A stretch of DNA of 64,000 nucleotides from Butyricimonas paravirosa (GCF_032878955.1 NZ_CP043839.1:4960001-5024000); one strand, 5' to 3'. Counted from the stretch's first letter, positions 44,810-54,078 are shown. The notes: generated by a model not told the origin, from the letters alone. Program-made: numbers and translations.

Positions 44810-45511
44810 TTACTTGCTTTGCTCTAAAATTCTAATGATTTGTTGTTCTGCATTTGTTTTTATTTTGAATTCAACCCGTCGGGAACGTTCTTTGTTTTCT
44901 GTTTGATTTGGATTATAGATTAGATGACTGGAAGATAAACCATTGGCGGTAAGTTTACTTTTAGTCCAGTGGAGTAGTTGTTCATCTTTTATCTGCGAAA
45001 GGATATACTCTAATACTTTGCGAGTCCTGTCCTGTGAAAGTTCCATGTTGTTGAAATAAGCTTGATAGGGTGAGGATTCTCCGGCCCATTCGCTGGACGT
45101 GTGGCCTTCTATACGAATCTCTTCAATATCGTTCTTGTATTTGGGATCGGTTAGAATCTGTATGAATCGGGGAAAAAAACTATCCAGAATACTTTTGAAA
45201 TGATCGTTTAACTCGGCACTTCCGACCTTAAATAAGATTTCGGGATTTTCAAAACGGATGGAAAGCGTTAAGGAATCCAATACGGCATTCCAGATTTGCA
45301 GATTCTTTGTAAATTCCTTTTTTAAATCGTTCGTGATTTCAACCTGTGTGGTTTCATAGGTTTGGGCAATGGAAGTTATTTTATTTTTTTCGAGATTCAC
45401 ACTTCTCATATACACGATAGAAATGAAAAGAAAGATCATCATAAGTACAGACATCAAGTCTGAGATTGACATCCATTGGTTTTCTTCTTTCGATGATTTA
45501 AATATTCTCAT
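44810..45511 (-). CDS. ZorB/MotB-like stator protein with OmpA peptidoglycan-binding domain
   Basis: A 233-residue protein with one N-terminal helix containing the motor Asp (WMSISDLMSVLMMIFLFISI, Asp18), equivalent to the ion-binding Asp of MotB and ZorB. A linker helix (about 45-75) leads to an OmpA/MotB domain (about 75-225: FENPEILFKVGSAEL, IRIEGHTSS, NMELSQDRTRKVLEYIL, NKERSRRVEFKI). Length and motif wording fit ZorB of Zorya better than flagellar MotB. It should be anchored to peptidoglycan and form an ion-driven motor with the product of 45529-46470, 17 bp upstream. I take the ATG at 45511; a TTG three codons earlier is possible. Confidence 0.85.
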   Translation of the reverse strand: MRIFKSSKEENQWMSISDLMSVLMMIFLFISIVYMRSVNLEKNKITSIAQTYETTQVEITNDLKKEFTKNLQIWNAVLDSLTLSIRFENPEILFKVGSAELNDHFKSILDSFFPRFIQILTDPKYKNDIEEIRIEGHTSSEWAGESSPYQAYFNNMELSQDRTRKVLEYILSQIKDEQLLHWTKSKLTANGLSSSHLIYNPNQTENKERSRRVEFKIKTNAEQQIIRILEQSK

Positions 45512-45528
45512 AATACACAATTAGATGT

Positions 45529-46470
45529 TCATTCCACGTCATTTGTTTTTTTGTACAGTGTATCGTGGTCTTGTGATAATTTCTTGATAATCGTCATTAA
45601 CGTCTTGGTAAACTTCTCTAGTTCGGTTAATTCCCTTTCATACTTTTCTTCCATACGGTTTAATTGAGAACTCATTTGTTGTTCCGAGCCTTTGATAAAT
45701 TCACCGAATGAGGTCACTTGCTCCATGAAAACATGATTTTGTTTCATATTTAGATTATTGGATTTTCCCAAAAAGGTTTCGATGTTCTGTATTGTTTCTT
45801 GTAATTTAGAAAGAGTGTCTTGAAGTTGTTCCTGTATTGTCTGGTTAAATTCTTGGGAATGTATGATATGCTGTAATTGTTGTTCCAGTATATCGTATAT
45901 CTTTAAAATGGTTTGATTAATTTGTTCTGAAATCCTATTGTCTAAATTGGATATAACCGTTTGGAGAGAACTAGCAAGTGCTTCCGTGTTGAAATGTAAT
46001 TCTCTGGCAACCATATTTTGTAGATTGTCGTTCAGGGATTGAAAATTATTCTTGAGTTGTTCGTTTGAAAATTTAACTTCTTGAACCAATGCCAGTGTGG
46101 CTGTCGGTTGTGTATTTTTCTCGATATTTTCAAGTACTAGGAGTAATTGTTTGTCTGTGATCTCTTCTTCCTGTTCTTCTTCTTTTCTAATCCCGTAAAA
46201 AACGGGTACAAGCTTGAGTATTAACGAGGCTAACATACCTGCGATAGAAGTTAAAAAGGCTGTTTTTAATCCTTCCAATAATTGCGGAATAGATGAGTCG
46301 ATTTGCTCGACACTGAAAACCCACAGGCCGTACATGATACCTCCAAAAGTTCCCAGTAATCCGAGACTAACCACAGTTGAACTTAATAGTTGAGGATTAA
46401 ACCATTTGCGCCCCAAGTATGGAAATAGAAATATGATCAACGAACTGATAATAGATATATAATCATTCAT
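45529..46470 (-). CDS. ZorA/MotA-like proton-channel subunit with coiled-coil tail
   Basis: A 313-residue MotA/TolQ/ExbB-superfamily protein. Three helices lie at about 4-20, 31-53 and 64-92; SLGLLGTFGGIMYGLW (35-50) and IPQLLEGLKTAFLTSIAGML (61-80) are the conserved channel-lining segments, with Thr41 and Thr74/Ser75 at the expected polar positions. The remaining ~220 residues are hydrophilic and coiled-coil, pointing into the cytoplasm. E. coli ZorA has the same order with a much longer tail. No ZorC, ZorD or ZorE gene is present in the window. It is embedded in the exopolysaccharide operon, 11 bp from a glycosyltransferase gene. Confidence 0.82.
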   Translation of the reverse strand: MNDYISIISSLIIFLFPYLGRKWFNPQLLSSTVVSLGLLGTFGGIMYGLWVFSVEQIDSSIPQLLEGLKTAFLTSIAGMLASLILKLVPVFYGIRKEEEQEEEITDKQLLLVLENIEKNTQPTATLALVQEVKFSNEQLKNNFQSLNDNLQNMVARELHFNTEALASSLQTVISNLDNRISEQINQTILKIYDILEQQLQHIIHSQEFNQTIQEQLQDTLSKLQETIQNIETFLGKSNNLNMKQNHVFMEQVTSFGEFIKGSEQQMSSQLNRMEEKYERELTELEKFTKTLMTIIKKLSQDHDTLYKKTNDVE

Positions 46471-46481
46471 AATCTTCTTTT

Positions 46482-47606
46482 TTAGTGTATAGATTCATAT
46501 ATTTTCAGTAATTGTTCTGCCGTGTGTTGCCAAGAGAATAGCTTACTTCTTTCCAAGCCGTATGCAATTTGTTGATTCCGGTAGGGAACGTCTGTTTCCA
46601 GTCTGAGTAATTCCTTGGCGATGGCATTAACGTCTAGCGGATTAACCAATATCGCTCCGTCTCCTGCGATTTCCGGAATGGCAGAGGTGTTAGAAGTAAT
46701 GACCGGAGTGCCACATGCCATGGCTTCCAAAAGAGGAATTCCAAAACTTTCCCGTAGGGAAGTGTAGAGGAAAGTCCGGGCACCATTATATATGGCGGGC
46801 AAATCAGAATGGGTGATATAGCCCGGAGAATAGAGCATATTTTTAATGTTTTCGATACCCTCTTGTTTTAATATTTGATGGATGACTTCTTCTTTCAGGT
46901 CTGCAATCAACAGGGGTAATGGGTGGGCAGATTGTTGTACATACACGCTATACGCTTTTAACGTGCGTGGTGTATTTTTTTTAGGATCGGTATTTCCCAA
47001 GAAAAATAAATATTCTTTGGACGGGATATATTTTTTCGTGGTGTCATAAACCGATTCTAGCGGATGGAAACGCTGGCTGAAACCATTGTGAATGGCGATA
47101 ATTTGTTCTTCCGGCAGATGTAATGTTTCCTGAATCCGATGACATTCGAATTGGGACACGGTAATAATCTGTCTACACTTTTTCAGTATCCGGGGAACAA
47201 CAAAACGACGATAGTACCATCCCATGTTTTGGTACATGGACTTATTATTGTGTACCCGTTTTTCTAAAAATATAATATCATGTAATGTGAGGATTAGTGG
47301 TGCCGGACAGAATAATGGAGCTGTGTTACTCGTACAATGTACAATCTCCGGTTTTATCTTGCGTATGGCTAGTGGTAAGGCAACTTGTTCCCATAGCGGA
47401 TAGGTCGGGCATTTTATTTCTATAATATGGAAGTTGGCTGATTCTTCCAGACAATGATCTTCTCCGGGGGCAACCAATATGTAATATTCATGAATATGAT
47501 CTAGCTTTTGTAATTCCCGGATTGTTTCGAGAGCGACAAAATCCATCCCGTGTTTATTCGTGCGAAAAATGCGTTGTGCTTCAATGGCTATTTTCATAGG
47601 GTTCAT
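46482..47606 (-). CDS. GT4 family glycosyltransferase
   Basis: A GT-B enzyme of about 374 residues. IAIEAQRIFRTNKHGMDFVA at the N-terminus is typical of mannosyl/rhamnosyl GT4 enzymes of exopolysaccharide loci; YLFFLGNTDPKKNTPRTLKA opens the donor domain, and ARTFLYTSLRESFGIPLLEA carries the conserved ExxxxxxxE motif. I take the ATG at 47606, two bases after the preceding stop; the ATG three codons on (47597) is as likely. Confidence 0.88.
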   Translation of the reverse strand: MNPMKIAIEAQRIFRTNKHGMDFVALETIRELQKLDHIHEYYILVAPGEDHCLEESANFHIIEIKCPTYPLWEQVALPLAIRKIKPEIVHCTSNTAPLFCPAPLILTLHDIIFLEKRVHNNKSMYQNMGWYYRRFVVPRILKKCRQIITVSQFECHRIQETLHLPEEQIIAIHNGFSQRFHPLESVYDTTKKYIPSKEYLFFLGNTDPKKNTPRTLKAYSVYVQQSAHPLPLLIADLKEEVIHQILKQEGIENIKNMLYSPGYITHSDLPAIYNGARTFLYTSLRESFGIPLLEAMACGTPVITSNTSAIPEIAGDGAILVNPLDVNAIAKELLRLETDVPYRNQQIAYGLERSKLFSWQHTAEQLLKIYESIH

Positions 47607-47607
47607 T

Positions 47608-48786
47608 TTATAAAGTTGAGGAACCATTCTTTTCCGTGTTCACGAACTTTTTGTTCATTCCCTTCATCCGGAATAAATTGACTACCATCATGATAAATAA
47701 CAAGGGTAGTTTGTTGATTGATTTTTTGAACCGATCATCCACTAGTTTGTCCGGTATGGCGAGACACAACGTGACTCCCATGATAAGAAATAAAGCCCAC
47801 CATTTCAAGGCAAGCGGCCAATCAATGATTTGCATGATACTTCCCATCACGATGATTCCTCCGAATAGGATAAGACGAGGTGGTAACATCCATTGGATCA
47901 GTTTATCACTGTAATCAATATTCCCGGACAAGATTGCTTGGGGAAGATCCTTGAAGACTCGTCCCCATTGAGCGAATTGTGTTGCCAACCAACGGCGGCG
48001 TTGGTTGTAAAATCCTTTTTCTCCTTGTGTCTTTTCATCGTATACGTACACTTCGTCCAGAAATTCAATAAATATTCTCTGTTTGAGTAATAAAACTTCT
48101 AATTCTTTATCTTCCCCTGTGGTGACGAGGTGTTTTACGTTGTCATGGAACCATTGATAGTTGAATATCATTCCCGAACCTATCAGGGCGGAGGATATGC
48201 CTAGTCTTACATGTCCACGTCGGAAAATGGAGTTGTTAACTTCTTCACTAAGACCATCAAGAACCGCAATGTCCGTGTTCCGATTCTTTGCCGTCCGGTG
48301 TGCTTGGATAGCCTGCACTCCGGCATCAAAGACTTTATTAATTTCTAATAAAAAATTTGTATCAACAATATTATCGGCATCCAGAATAACAACAGCATCA
48401 AATTCATCCCGTCCGAAGTGGTCCATGGCGAAATTCAGGGCTTTCGCTTTCGAACTATTTTCATAGTTTGCTTTGAGTAGCGTGATTGGGAGTTGAGCCA
48501 ACCGTTCGTTCGTGGTTTCCTGCATGTGATCCGAGATGACAATTACTTTGTACAGCTCTTGTGGATAGTGTTGTTGTAGGAAAGACTCCACGACCGGAAG
48601 GATAACCCTATCCTCTTTATAAGCGGGGAACAGGATGGCGAATTTATGTTGTTTATTGGCTGTCGGGTAATATGATTTTCTTGTTCCTAGAGAGGCAAGA
48701 GAATAAATTAGTGGGTATGCAACGGCAATACTTGCAAGAATCCAACAAATATACTCGAATATGTATAATACTTCTTGAATATTCAT
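47608..48786 (-). CDS. membrane-bound family 2 glycosyltransferase with QxxRW motif
   Basis: A 392-residue membrane GT2. An N-terminal helix (about 10-32), FAILFPAYKEDRVILPVV (about 47-64), VILDADNIVD as DxD (about 134-143), TGEDKELEVLL (about 218-228), QRRRWLATQFAQWGRVF (Q-x-x-R-W, about 258-274) and three C-terminal helices are seen. The full D, DxD, ED, QxxRW set makes it catalytically complete and potentially processive, unlike the one at 35992. It overlaps the upstream GT2 gene by 4 bp. Confidence 0.88.
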   Translation of the reverse strand: MNIQEVLYIFEYICWILASIAVAYPLIYSLASLGTRKSYYPTANKQHKFAILFPAYKEDRVILPVVESFLQQHYPQELYKVIVISDHMQETTNERLAQLPITLLKANYENSSKAKALNFAMDHFGRDEFDAVVILDADNIVDTNFLLEINKVFDAGVQAIQAHRTAKNRNTDIAVLDGLSEEVNNSIFRRGHVRLGISSALIGSGMIFNYQWFHDNVKHLVTTGEDKELEVLLLKQRIFIEFLDEVYVYDEKTQGEKGFYNQRRRWLATQFAQWGRVFKDLPQAILSGNIDYSDKLIQWMLPPRLILFGGIIVMGSIMQIIDWPLALKWWALFLIMGVTLCLAIPDKLVDDRFKKSINKLPLLFIMMVVNLFRMKGMNKKFVNTEKNGSSTL

Positions 48787-49688
48787 ATATTTTCTCTTTT
48801 ATGTTTTAATAGAAAAAAATCCTTACTCCCGTCAAAAATGGCCTTTGCTTGCAATAATCTGCCGTGTAGTAGATACATCATTATATTTTTAGGATTGGCC
48901 ATTAAAAGCTGATATAGTATAGATATATAGAGTGTCCTTCCTTGTCGATTGCGCCATGCGTATAACAAGCGATTCCGGGTGAGGTAATATGTTTTTAAAG
49001 GAGAATCTTTACCGGTACTGCGACTTTCTTTGTGGTATATGGTGCAACGAGGTTCGTACCATAACTGATATCCTTGTCTTGACATTTGTGTACACCAGTC
49101 CATTTCTTCGTAATAGAGGAAATAGATTTCCGGCATCCTCCCGACTTGTTCGACTACTTCTCGTTTTACCATCATGGCGGCTCCATGTAAATAACTCGTT
49201 TCTTGTGGTATGTCGAATTGTCCTTCATCCGTTTCGTTATACCCGATAGTCCGATTACGTAACGTGTATTTGCTTAAAGGAGTGAACCCTGCGAATTGTA
49301 TATGCTGGGGTGGAAAAGCAAATTTGATTTTTGGACTTACGGCACCTATTACCGGGGAGCTATACAATCTTTCGTATAGATACTTTAGATCGTTGGCTGT
49401 GACCAATGTATCATTATTTAGCAAGAATATCCCTTTTCCTTTGGCAGTCTGAATCCCCAAATTATTTCCTCCCGAAAAACCTACATTTTGTTCACTGCGA
49501 ATGACGTGAACTTCCGGATATTTTTTTTGAAGAAGTAACGCTTCATTCTGAATAGAACCATTATCGACAATAATAAACTCGTACGAGCAATCTTGTGGGT
49601 ATTGTTGTAGAGATTCTATTAGTTGGCAGGTTTCTTCCAAACCGTTATAATTAATAGTAATAATGGATATATCAGGTTGTTGGTTCAT
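48783..49688 (-). CDS. family 2 glycosyltransferase, rhamnosyltransferase-like
   Basis: A 301-residue GT2 of the WbbL-like subgroup: ISIITINYNGLEETCQLIES (7-26), FIIVDNGSI, VGFSGGNNLGIQTAKG, FLLNNDTLVT (DxT in the metal site) and FLYYEEMDWCTQMSRQGY. A basic, partly hydrophobic C-terminus follows. dTDP-rhamnose is a plausible donor because rfbABCD lies upstream in the window (inference). Its start overlaps wzy by 17 bp. Confidence 0.87.
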   Translation of the reverse strand: MNQQPDISIITINYNGLEETCQLIESLQQYPQDCSYEFIIVDNGSIQNEALLLQKKYPEVHVIRSEQNVGFSGGNNLGIQTAKGKGIFLLNNDTLVTANDLKYLYERLYSSPVIGAVSPKIKFAFPPQHIQFAGFTPLSKYTLRNRTIGYNETDEGQFDIPQETSYLHGAAMMVKREVVEQVGRMPEIYFLYYEEMDWCTQMSRQGYQLWYEPRCTIYHKESRSTGKDSPLKTYYLTRNRLLYAWRNRQGRTLYISILYQLLMANPKNIMMYLLHGRLLQAKAIFDGSKDFFLLKHKRENI

Positions 49689-51096
49689 TCTGTGTTAACT
49701 CTTTATCGTAATAGGGTGCAATGAATAGGAATACAAATAGAATACAAATGAGGATACCGTTCGGGTAAGTCGTGATGTCATTGGCATAGGCCGCAACAAA
49801 TACACCTGCCAGACCGGCTATAATGGAAAATAGAATATTCTTCAATCGTTTGTCCTTGATGATGAACATGGCAATATAGGAGGCCCGTGTAAAAATGAGG
49901 ACCAGCAAAGAAAGATAGAGAGATAATCCCACGATTCCAGTCTCCAGCCAATACATCGTAAGTAGGGAGTCCGGGGGCAATTCGGATAATTTACTATTTA
50001 TAGCAAAACGTTCCATGCGTCCCCCGCTTAGTCCCAATCCGACCCCGAAAGGCTTATCCCTCATTAGAGGAATCATTTTTTCCTTGTTGATCCCTCTGAC
50101 TTTAAAAGAGGCATCTTCTTTATTGAAAGCGGAACGCATCCTGCGGATAATGGAGTTACTATTGCCTATATTGGTTTGGGTGAGAAATAAGATAATGACT
50201 ATTAATATTCCTCCGGCAATGAATAGATTCTTGAAACTTCGACATAGTACTGCGTATGCGCATAACCCGACTAAAGGAACAGCAATGGCGCTACGGGTTC
50301 CGGAGATTAATAATCCGTAGGTAGAGGTAAGGGCAGTAAGCCAAAATAGATATTTTATCCAACGTGTTTTAACGAAAAAGCCTGAAATCCCGAATACGAC
50401 TAGAGAAAGTCCCATTGTGATTCCAAAGTTTGCCGCATCCGATAGGAAGGAAAAGTAACGAACTCCGTAATGGATAATATGGGTTCTTGCCCCGCCTTCT
50501 ACAAACAACCAGTATAATTCGGCAGAGTCAAATCCATGACTTTTTTGCCAATATCCTTTTAAGGCTGCCAATATGGATAAGATAGCCCACAGGACTAATA
50601 GCCAATGAAAATGTTTGAATTGAGTAAAGAGGACGGGTATAATTATAGCACTTATCAACGGGAAAAGAGCATATCCGTTTATGGCGATAAACCATGCGTC
50701 AGCCACCGCTAACGGGTTGAAAAGTTCAAATAAACAATAAAAGAACCATATACCCCATAAAGCGGTTAGCGCATTAAAGCCACGTCTCCATTCATATACT
50801 TGGAAGATGTTTTTTAAAAGAAGAAGACATCCGATCCCTAAAGTTAAACCGAGCATAATCATTCCAAATTTCAATGGAATATATCGGTCAATTCCAGTGA
50901 TGACGTAGTTTATGACAAAAAAGACGTAAAAGTAATACTGTTTCCGGCAAAATTTGGCTGTAACCATGGCTATTGCCGGTAAACAGGCAAAAAGAAGGGC
51001 CGGGATAATTCCTCCTTTTAGTGTTAATAGGTATATAGCACTCAGACCGATGAAAAATGCGATCGCTGTAATATAGGACGAGCCATTTTTAATCAT
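49672..51096 (-). CDS. Wzy/O-antigen-polymerase-like membrane protein
   Basis: A 474-residue protein with about 12 helices and a periplasmic loop near 335-390 (MRDKPFGVGLGLSGGRMERF, ending in PDSLLTMYWLETGIVGLSL), the pattern of the O-antigen polymerase/ligase superfamily. It probably polymerises the locus 2 repeat unit. It overlaps the Wzc-like gene by 8 bp. A ligase role cannot be excluded from sequence. Confidence 0.83.
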   Translation of the reverse strand: MIKNGSSYITAIAFFIGLSAIYLLTLKGGIIPALLFACLPAIAMVTAKFCRKQYYFYVFFVINYVITGIDRYIPLKFGMIMLGLTLGIGCLLLLKNIFQVYEWRRGFNALTALWGIWFFYCLFELFNPLAVADAWFIAINGYALFPLISAIIIPVLFTQFKHFHWLLVLWAILSILAALKGYWQKSHGFDSAELYWLFVEGGARTHIIHYGVRYFSFLSDAANFGITMGLSLVVFGISGFFVKTRWIKYLFWLTALTSTYGLLISGTRSAIAVPLVGLCAYAVLCRSFKNLFIAGGILIVIILFLTQTNIGNSNSIIRRMRSAFNKEDASFKVRGINKEKMIPLMRDKPFGVGLGLSGGRMERFAINSKLSELPPDSLLTMYWLETGIVGLSLYLSLLVLIFTRASYIAMFIIKDKRLKNILFSIIAGLAGVFVAAYANDITTYPNGILICILFVFLFIAPYYDKELTQNEPTT

Positions 51097-53302
51097 TACG
51101 GTGTTTATCTTTAGAGATTTGTGTTGTCTTGTCGTTTGCAGTTAGTCCTAATTGTGAAAGTTGATACAATAATTTGCGTAAAAAAGAATAAGGTGGCATT
51201 AAACCATTCACGTCTTCCGCCGCATCCCGTTTCGTGTAATTTAATACCAAAAACAGGGGTGCTTTATGACACATTTCTTTTGTCCGTTCAAATCGTTGTT
51301 GATCTGTATTTTTCCATGTACGTCTAGAATCTACAACTTGTAAATTTAGGCTGACATTTTGTAAGATATTGGCTGTTAATGCGGCTTCTTTTAACGAAGG
51401 ATACTCTACGATAACGATTTTTTCCTTTAGGCTGTTCTTTTCCAAATCATCCGGGTCATTCATGTTCAAGGATTGAATAAAAGCTTGAGCATCTGTCTGT
51501 GGTTCATTTTGCCAGGATAATTGTGTTACGTCATATCCTCGTTCCATAAATTGTTGAGCCATTTGCTCCATGATATAGCTCTTTCCTTCTCCGGGTTCGT
51601 TACTGATTAAATTTATAATATTACTTTGATCAGGCTTAAAATAAGTCGTTGCGGAATTGCACAAGTTTTGTGCGGAAAGCGTGGCGTAAACTTTATTATA
51701 TCTTCTGGCTGCAAGAGATAATTGCCGGGTGAAAGCTCCCAGAACCTTACATCCGGTTAATTGTTCGGCTTTGAAGAGATTGTGTAATGTATGATCCAGT
51801 ATCTCAATAATCAAGAAGAAAAATATTGTGAATATTAATGTTGCTAAATAAGCTCCGATTGTTAGTAATTTGTGTTTACCAAGTGCGGAGGGAACTAAGG
51901 GGTAGTAGGGGGCGTTCATTAGTTTCAAACTGGCAGAATTCATTTGAATACTCTTCTGTTTTAATAAAGCTGTATTCAAGGCGTCAAGAATCGCTAAATA
52001 TCTTCTTTCATTGATGTTTACCATACGTTCTTTACGTGTTAGGGTCGAACCGATAGGGGCAAAATGAATGTATTTTTGAGCCATATGAATCTTTCGTTTA
52101 TTTAAAACGATTAATTCTGCCTGAGCCTTTTTATAGGCGAGAACTTGTTTCAACCACTCTTCGATCATGTTCTCGTTGGAAATTCCCTCTTTACTATATT
52201 TCAGATACCCTATTTTATGAACGGCTTCAGTTAAAGCCGTCTCGTTTTTGTCTAATTCACGCTGGAGAGAATCAATGGTTACTTTCGAAACAGCATCACT
52301 CGTGTAGTATTTTGCCATGGCCAGCTTTTCATTGATCTCGCTGATTTTGCTATTTAAAAGGATAAACGAATTATTGTTTTGAATAATTTCCGTGTATAAT
52401 TGCATCCTTTTTTCGAGTTCCCGTTTTAAACTATCAGTTGAATTATAATTATTTAGTGTTTCCCAGTATTGTAATTCGTAATCCCGATTCAAAGCTGCCA
52501 CATGCTTTGTCTCTTCGTCATAATTGATCACTTGTTTTTCCACTCGATATTTGGTAAGGGAATCTTCTGAAATCTTGAGTTCTTTTCCAATACTATCCAG
52601 TTCGTGGCGGAAATGTTTGATGACATTATTAGTTTCGCCGAAACGTAGCTCTTGATATTGTTTATTAAATTCATCAATCAAAATCAGTACTGTTTGATAT
52701 GCGATACCGGGATCGTTTGTTGTATATGAAACTTCAAGCACATCACTATTACCAAGGCGTTTGACATATATTTTTTTCAAAGTTTCCCGATTTACATAGG
52801 GGAGATTCCATTGATATATTCCGTAGACGTAGTTTGTCGGATCGTTTGTTTCATAAGCAAGTAACTTTTCGTAGGTACGTTGCTCGTTGATCGAATCATT
52901 ATCAGATTTTTTATCTATTAAATTATGAATAGGTATTCCGTGATTGTAGAGATTTCTATAATTACTGGCTTTTGTATAGATATTGTCTTTATGGGGATCA
53001 CCGTATACCATAATGCGAGCATATAGGCGTAATGAAACCTGTTTTAAGGTTTGGTCCGCAGTGATGATATTTAACAGGTTATCCATCATACTACCTTGAG
53101 TATAAGATGTCGTGGTAACCCCGCTTTCGGATAAAATATTGACACCCGTGATAATTCCGGTATATATGGAGCAAGTCGTCGTGTAATCGCGGGGGGAATT
53201 ATTGGTTTTCCAGTAGACGAGAGAAGCAACGATAATCGGTGCTATGATCAACCAGAAGCGAATACGATAGAAGAACTTGATAAAGTAGGTAATATATTTC
53301 AT
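51089..53302 (-). CDS. Wzc/GumC-like co-polymerase with degenerate tyrosine-kinase domain
   Basis: A 737-residue polysaccharide co-polymerase. The first helix is near 15-30 (FWLIIAPIIVASLVYW), a long periplasmic coiled-coil region spans about 220-430, and the second helix is near 485-510. A cytoplasmic BY-kinase-like domain follows from about 560. Its P-loop is kept (SNEPGEGKSYIME, about 567-579), but the Walker A' position reads KIVIVEYPSL (about 628) without the usual Asp-x-Asp, and the C-terminal tail (TANDKTTQISKDKHRND) has no tyrosine cluster. It thus looks able to bind nucleotide but unlikely to autophosphorylate in the usual way. It starts 2 bp after the TolC-like gene. Confidence 0.87.
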   Translation of the reverse strand: MKYITYFIKFFYRIRFWLIIAPIIVASLVYWKTNNSPRDYTTTCSIYTGIITGVNILSESGVTTTSYTQGSMMDNLLNIITADQTLKQVSLRLYARIMVYGDPHKDNIYTKASNYRNLYNHGIPIHNLIDKKSDNDSINEQRTYEKLLAYETNDPTNYVYGIYQWNLPYVNRETLKKIYVKRLGNSDVLEVSYTTNDPGIAYQTVLILIDEFNKQYQELRFGETNNVIKHFRHELDSIGKELKISEDSLTKYRVEKQVINYDEETKHVAALNRDYELQYWETLNNYNSTDSLKRELEKRMQLYTEIIQNNNSFILLNSKISEINEKLAMAKYYTSDAVSKVTIDSLQRELDKNETALTEAVHKIGYLKYSKEGISNENMIEEWLKQVLAYKKAQAELIVLNKRKIHMAQKYIHFAPIGSTLTRKERMVNINERRYLAILDALNTALLKQKSIQMNSASLKLMNAPYYPLVPSALGKHKLLTIGAYLATLIFTIFFFLIIEILDHTLHNLFKAEQLTGCKVLGAFTRQLSLAARRYNKVYATLSAQNLCNSATTYFKPDQSNIINLISNEPGEGKSYIMEQMAQQFMERGYDVTQLSWQNEPQTDAQAFIQSLNMNDPDDLEKNSLKEKIVIVEYPSLKEAALTANILQNVSLNLQVVDSRRTWKNTDQQRFERTKEMCHKAPLFLVLNYTKRDAAEDVNGLMPPYSFLRKLLYQLSQLGLTANDKTTQISKDKHRND

Positions 53303-53304
53303 GG

Positions 53305-54078
53305 CTATTGGTTTCTAAAATGAATATTACTGATGAGTTCAAGCTTTAAGAACATGATGTTTAATTCATTTATGATTTTCTCATATTCAATTTTTGCCAC
53401 TTTCTGTGAATGTTTCAAGTCACTTAGCGACCTGTCCTTGTTGTTTTTGTTATTGATATAGTCAAGCTCCGCTACCTGATATTCTGCGTTATACAGGGTA
53501 ATGGACTCTGTTGCTAGCTTTAACAATTTCAATTGGTATTGAATGTTGCAATATAATTCGATAATTTCGTTTTTGATTTCATCGAATTTAATCTGTTGCG
53601 TGTACTCTGCATTCTTGACAAGTTCTTTTTGTTTTTTCACGTTTACCCGATGGCTGAAGAACCTGTTGAAAGGAATAATGATATTGGCTCCTATGGACCA
53701 GCTATTTTGAGTTGCTCCGGAATATACGGTTGTTAAGGGTGTATACTGGCTTTCTTGATCGGTATATGTTCCGAGAATTCCATACGTGTACCCGGCTCGT
53801 ACGGAAAAGTATTGTAACCAATCTCGTTTGGTTGCCTTTAGGTCATTACGGGCAGCCTCGATAGATGCGCCTATTGCTTTCAGCCGGGGATTTGTTTTAG
53901 CTCCTTCAAAAAGCGAGTCCAGTGGAGGTAATTGATAGTTAATATATTCATTGGTTGTTAATGTTTGCGGAACGAAACTTTCATAAGGAAGAATAGAATC
54001 CCTTTTCTGTTTCTCTTGAGCAAGGCAAACAAAATCAGCACATAATAAACAGGCTATAATAATATATTTAGCACCCAT
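53305..54078 (-). CDS. half-size TolC-like outer-membrane protein
   Basis: A 257-residue secreted protein with a signal peptide (MGAKYIIIACLLCADFVCLA, cut before QEKQ). One TolC/OEP-type repeat follows: an initial helix with LDSLFEGAKTNPRLKAIGAS (about 53-72), a beta-hairpin segment (YFSVRAGYTYGILGTYT, then NSWSIGANIIIPFNRFF) and long helices to the C-terminus. Full TolC proteins have two such repeats and 430-490 residues, so this would need more copies per pore. It stands where a wza gene would be expected in such an operon, and none is present in locus 2. A Wza-independent exit or a periplasmic adaptor role are both possible. Confidence 0.75.
   Translation of the reverse strand: MGAKYIIIACLLCADFVCLAQEKQKRDSILPYESFVPQTLTTNEYINYQLPPLDSLFEGAKTNPRLKAIGASIEAARNDLKATKRDWLQYFSVRAGYTYGILGTYTDQESQYTPLTTVYSGATQNSWSIGANIIIPFNRFFSHRVNVKKQKELVKNAEYTQQIKFDEIKNEIIELYCNIQYQLKLLKLATESITLYNAEYQVAELDYINNKNNKDRSLSDLKHSQKVAKIEYEKIINELNIMFLKLELISNIHFRNQ

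Noticed and set aside
44810..46470. Complete Zorya antiphage system
   Set aside because: Only ZorA/ZorB-like genes are present; no ZorC, ZorD helicase/nuclease or ZorE HNH gene is found nearby, and all neighbours are polysaccharide genes. The EEP genes are too distant in the operon to call effectors.
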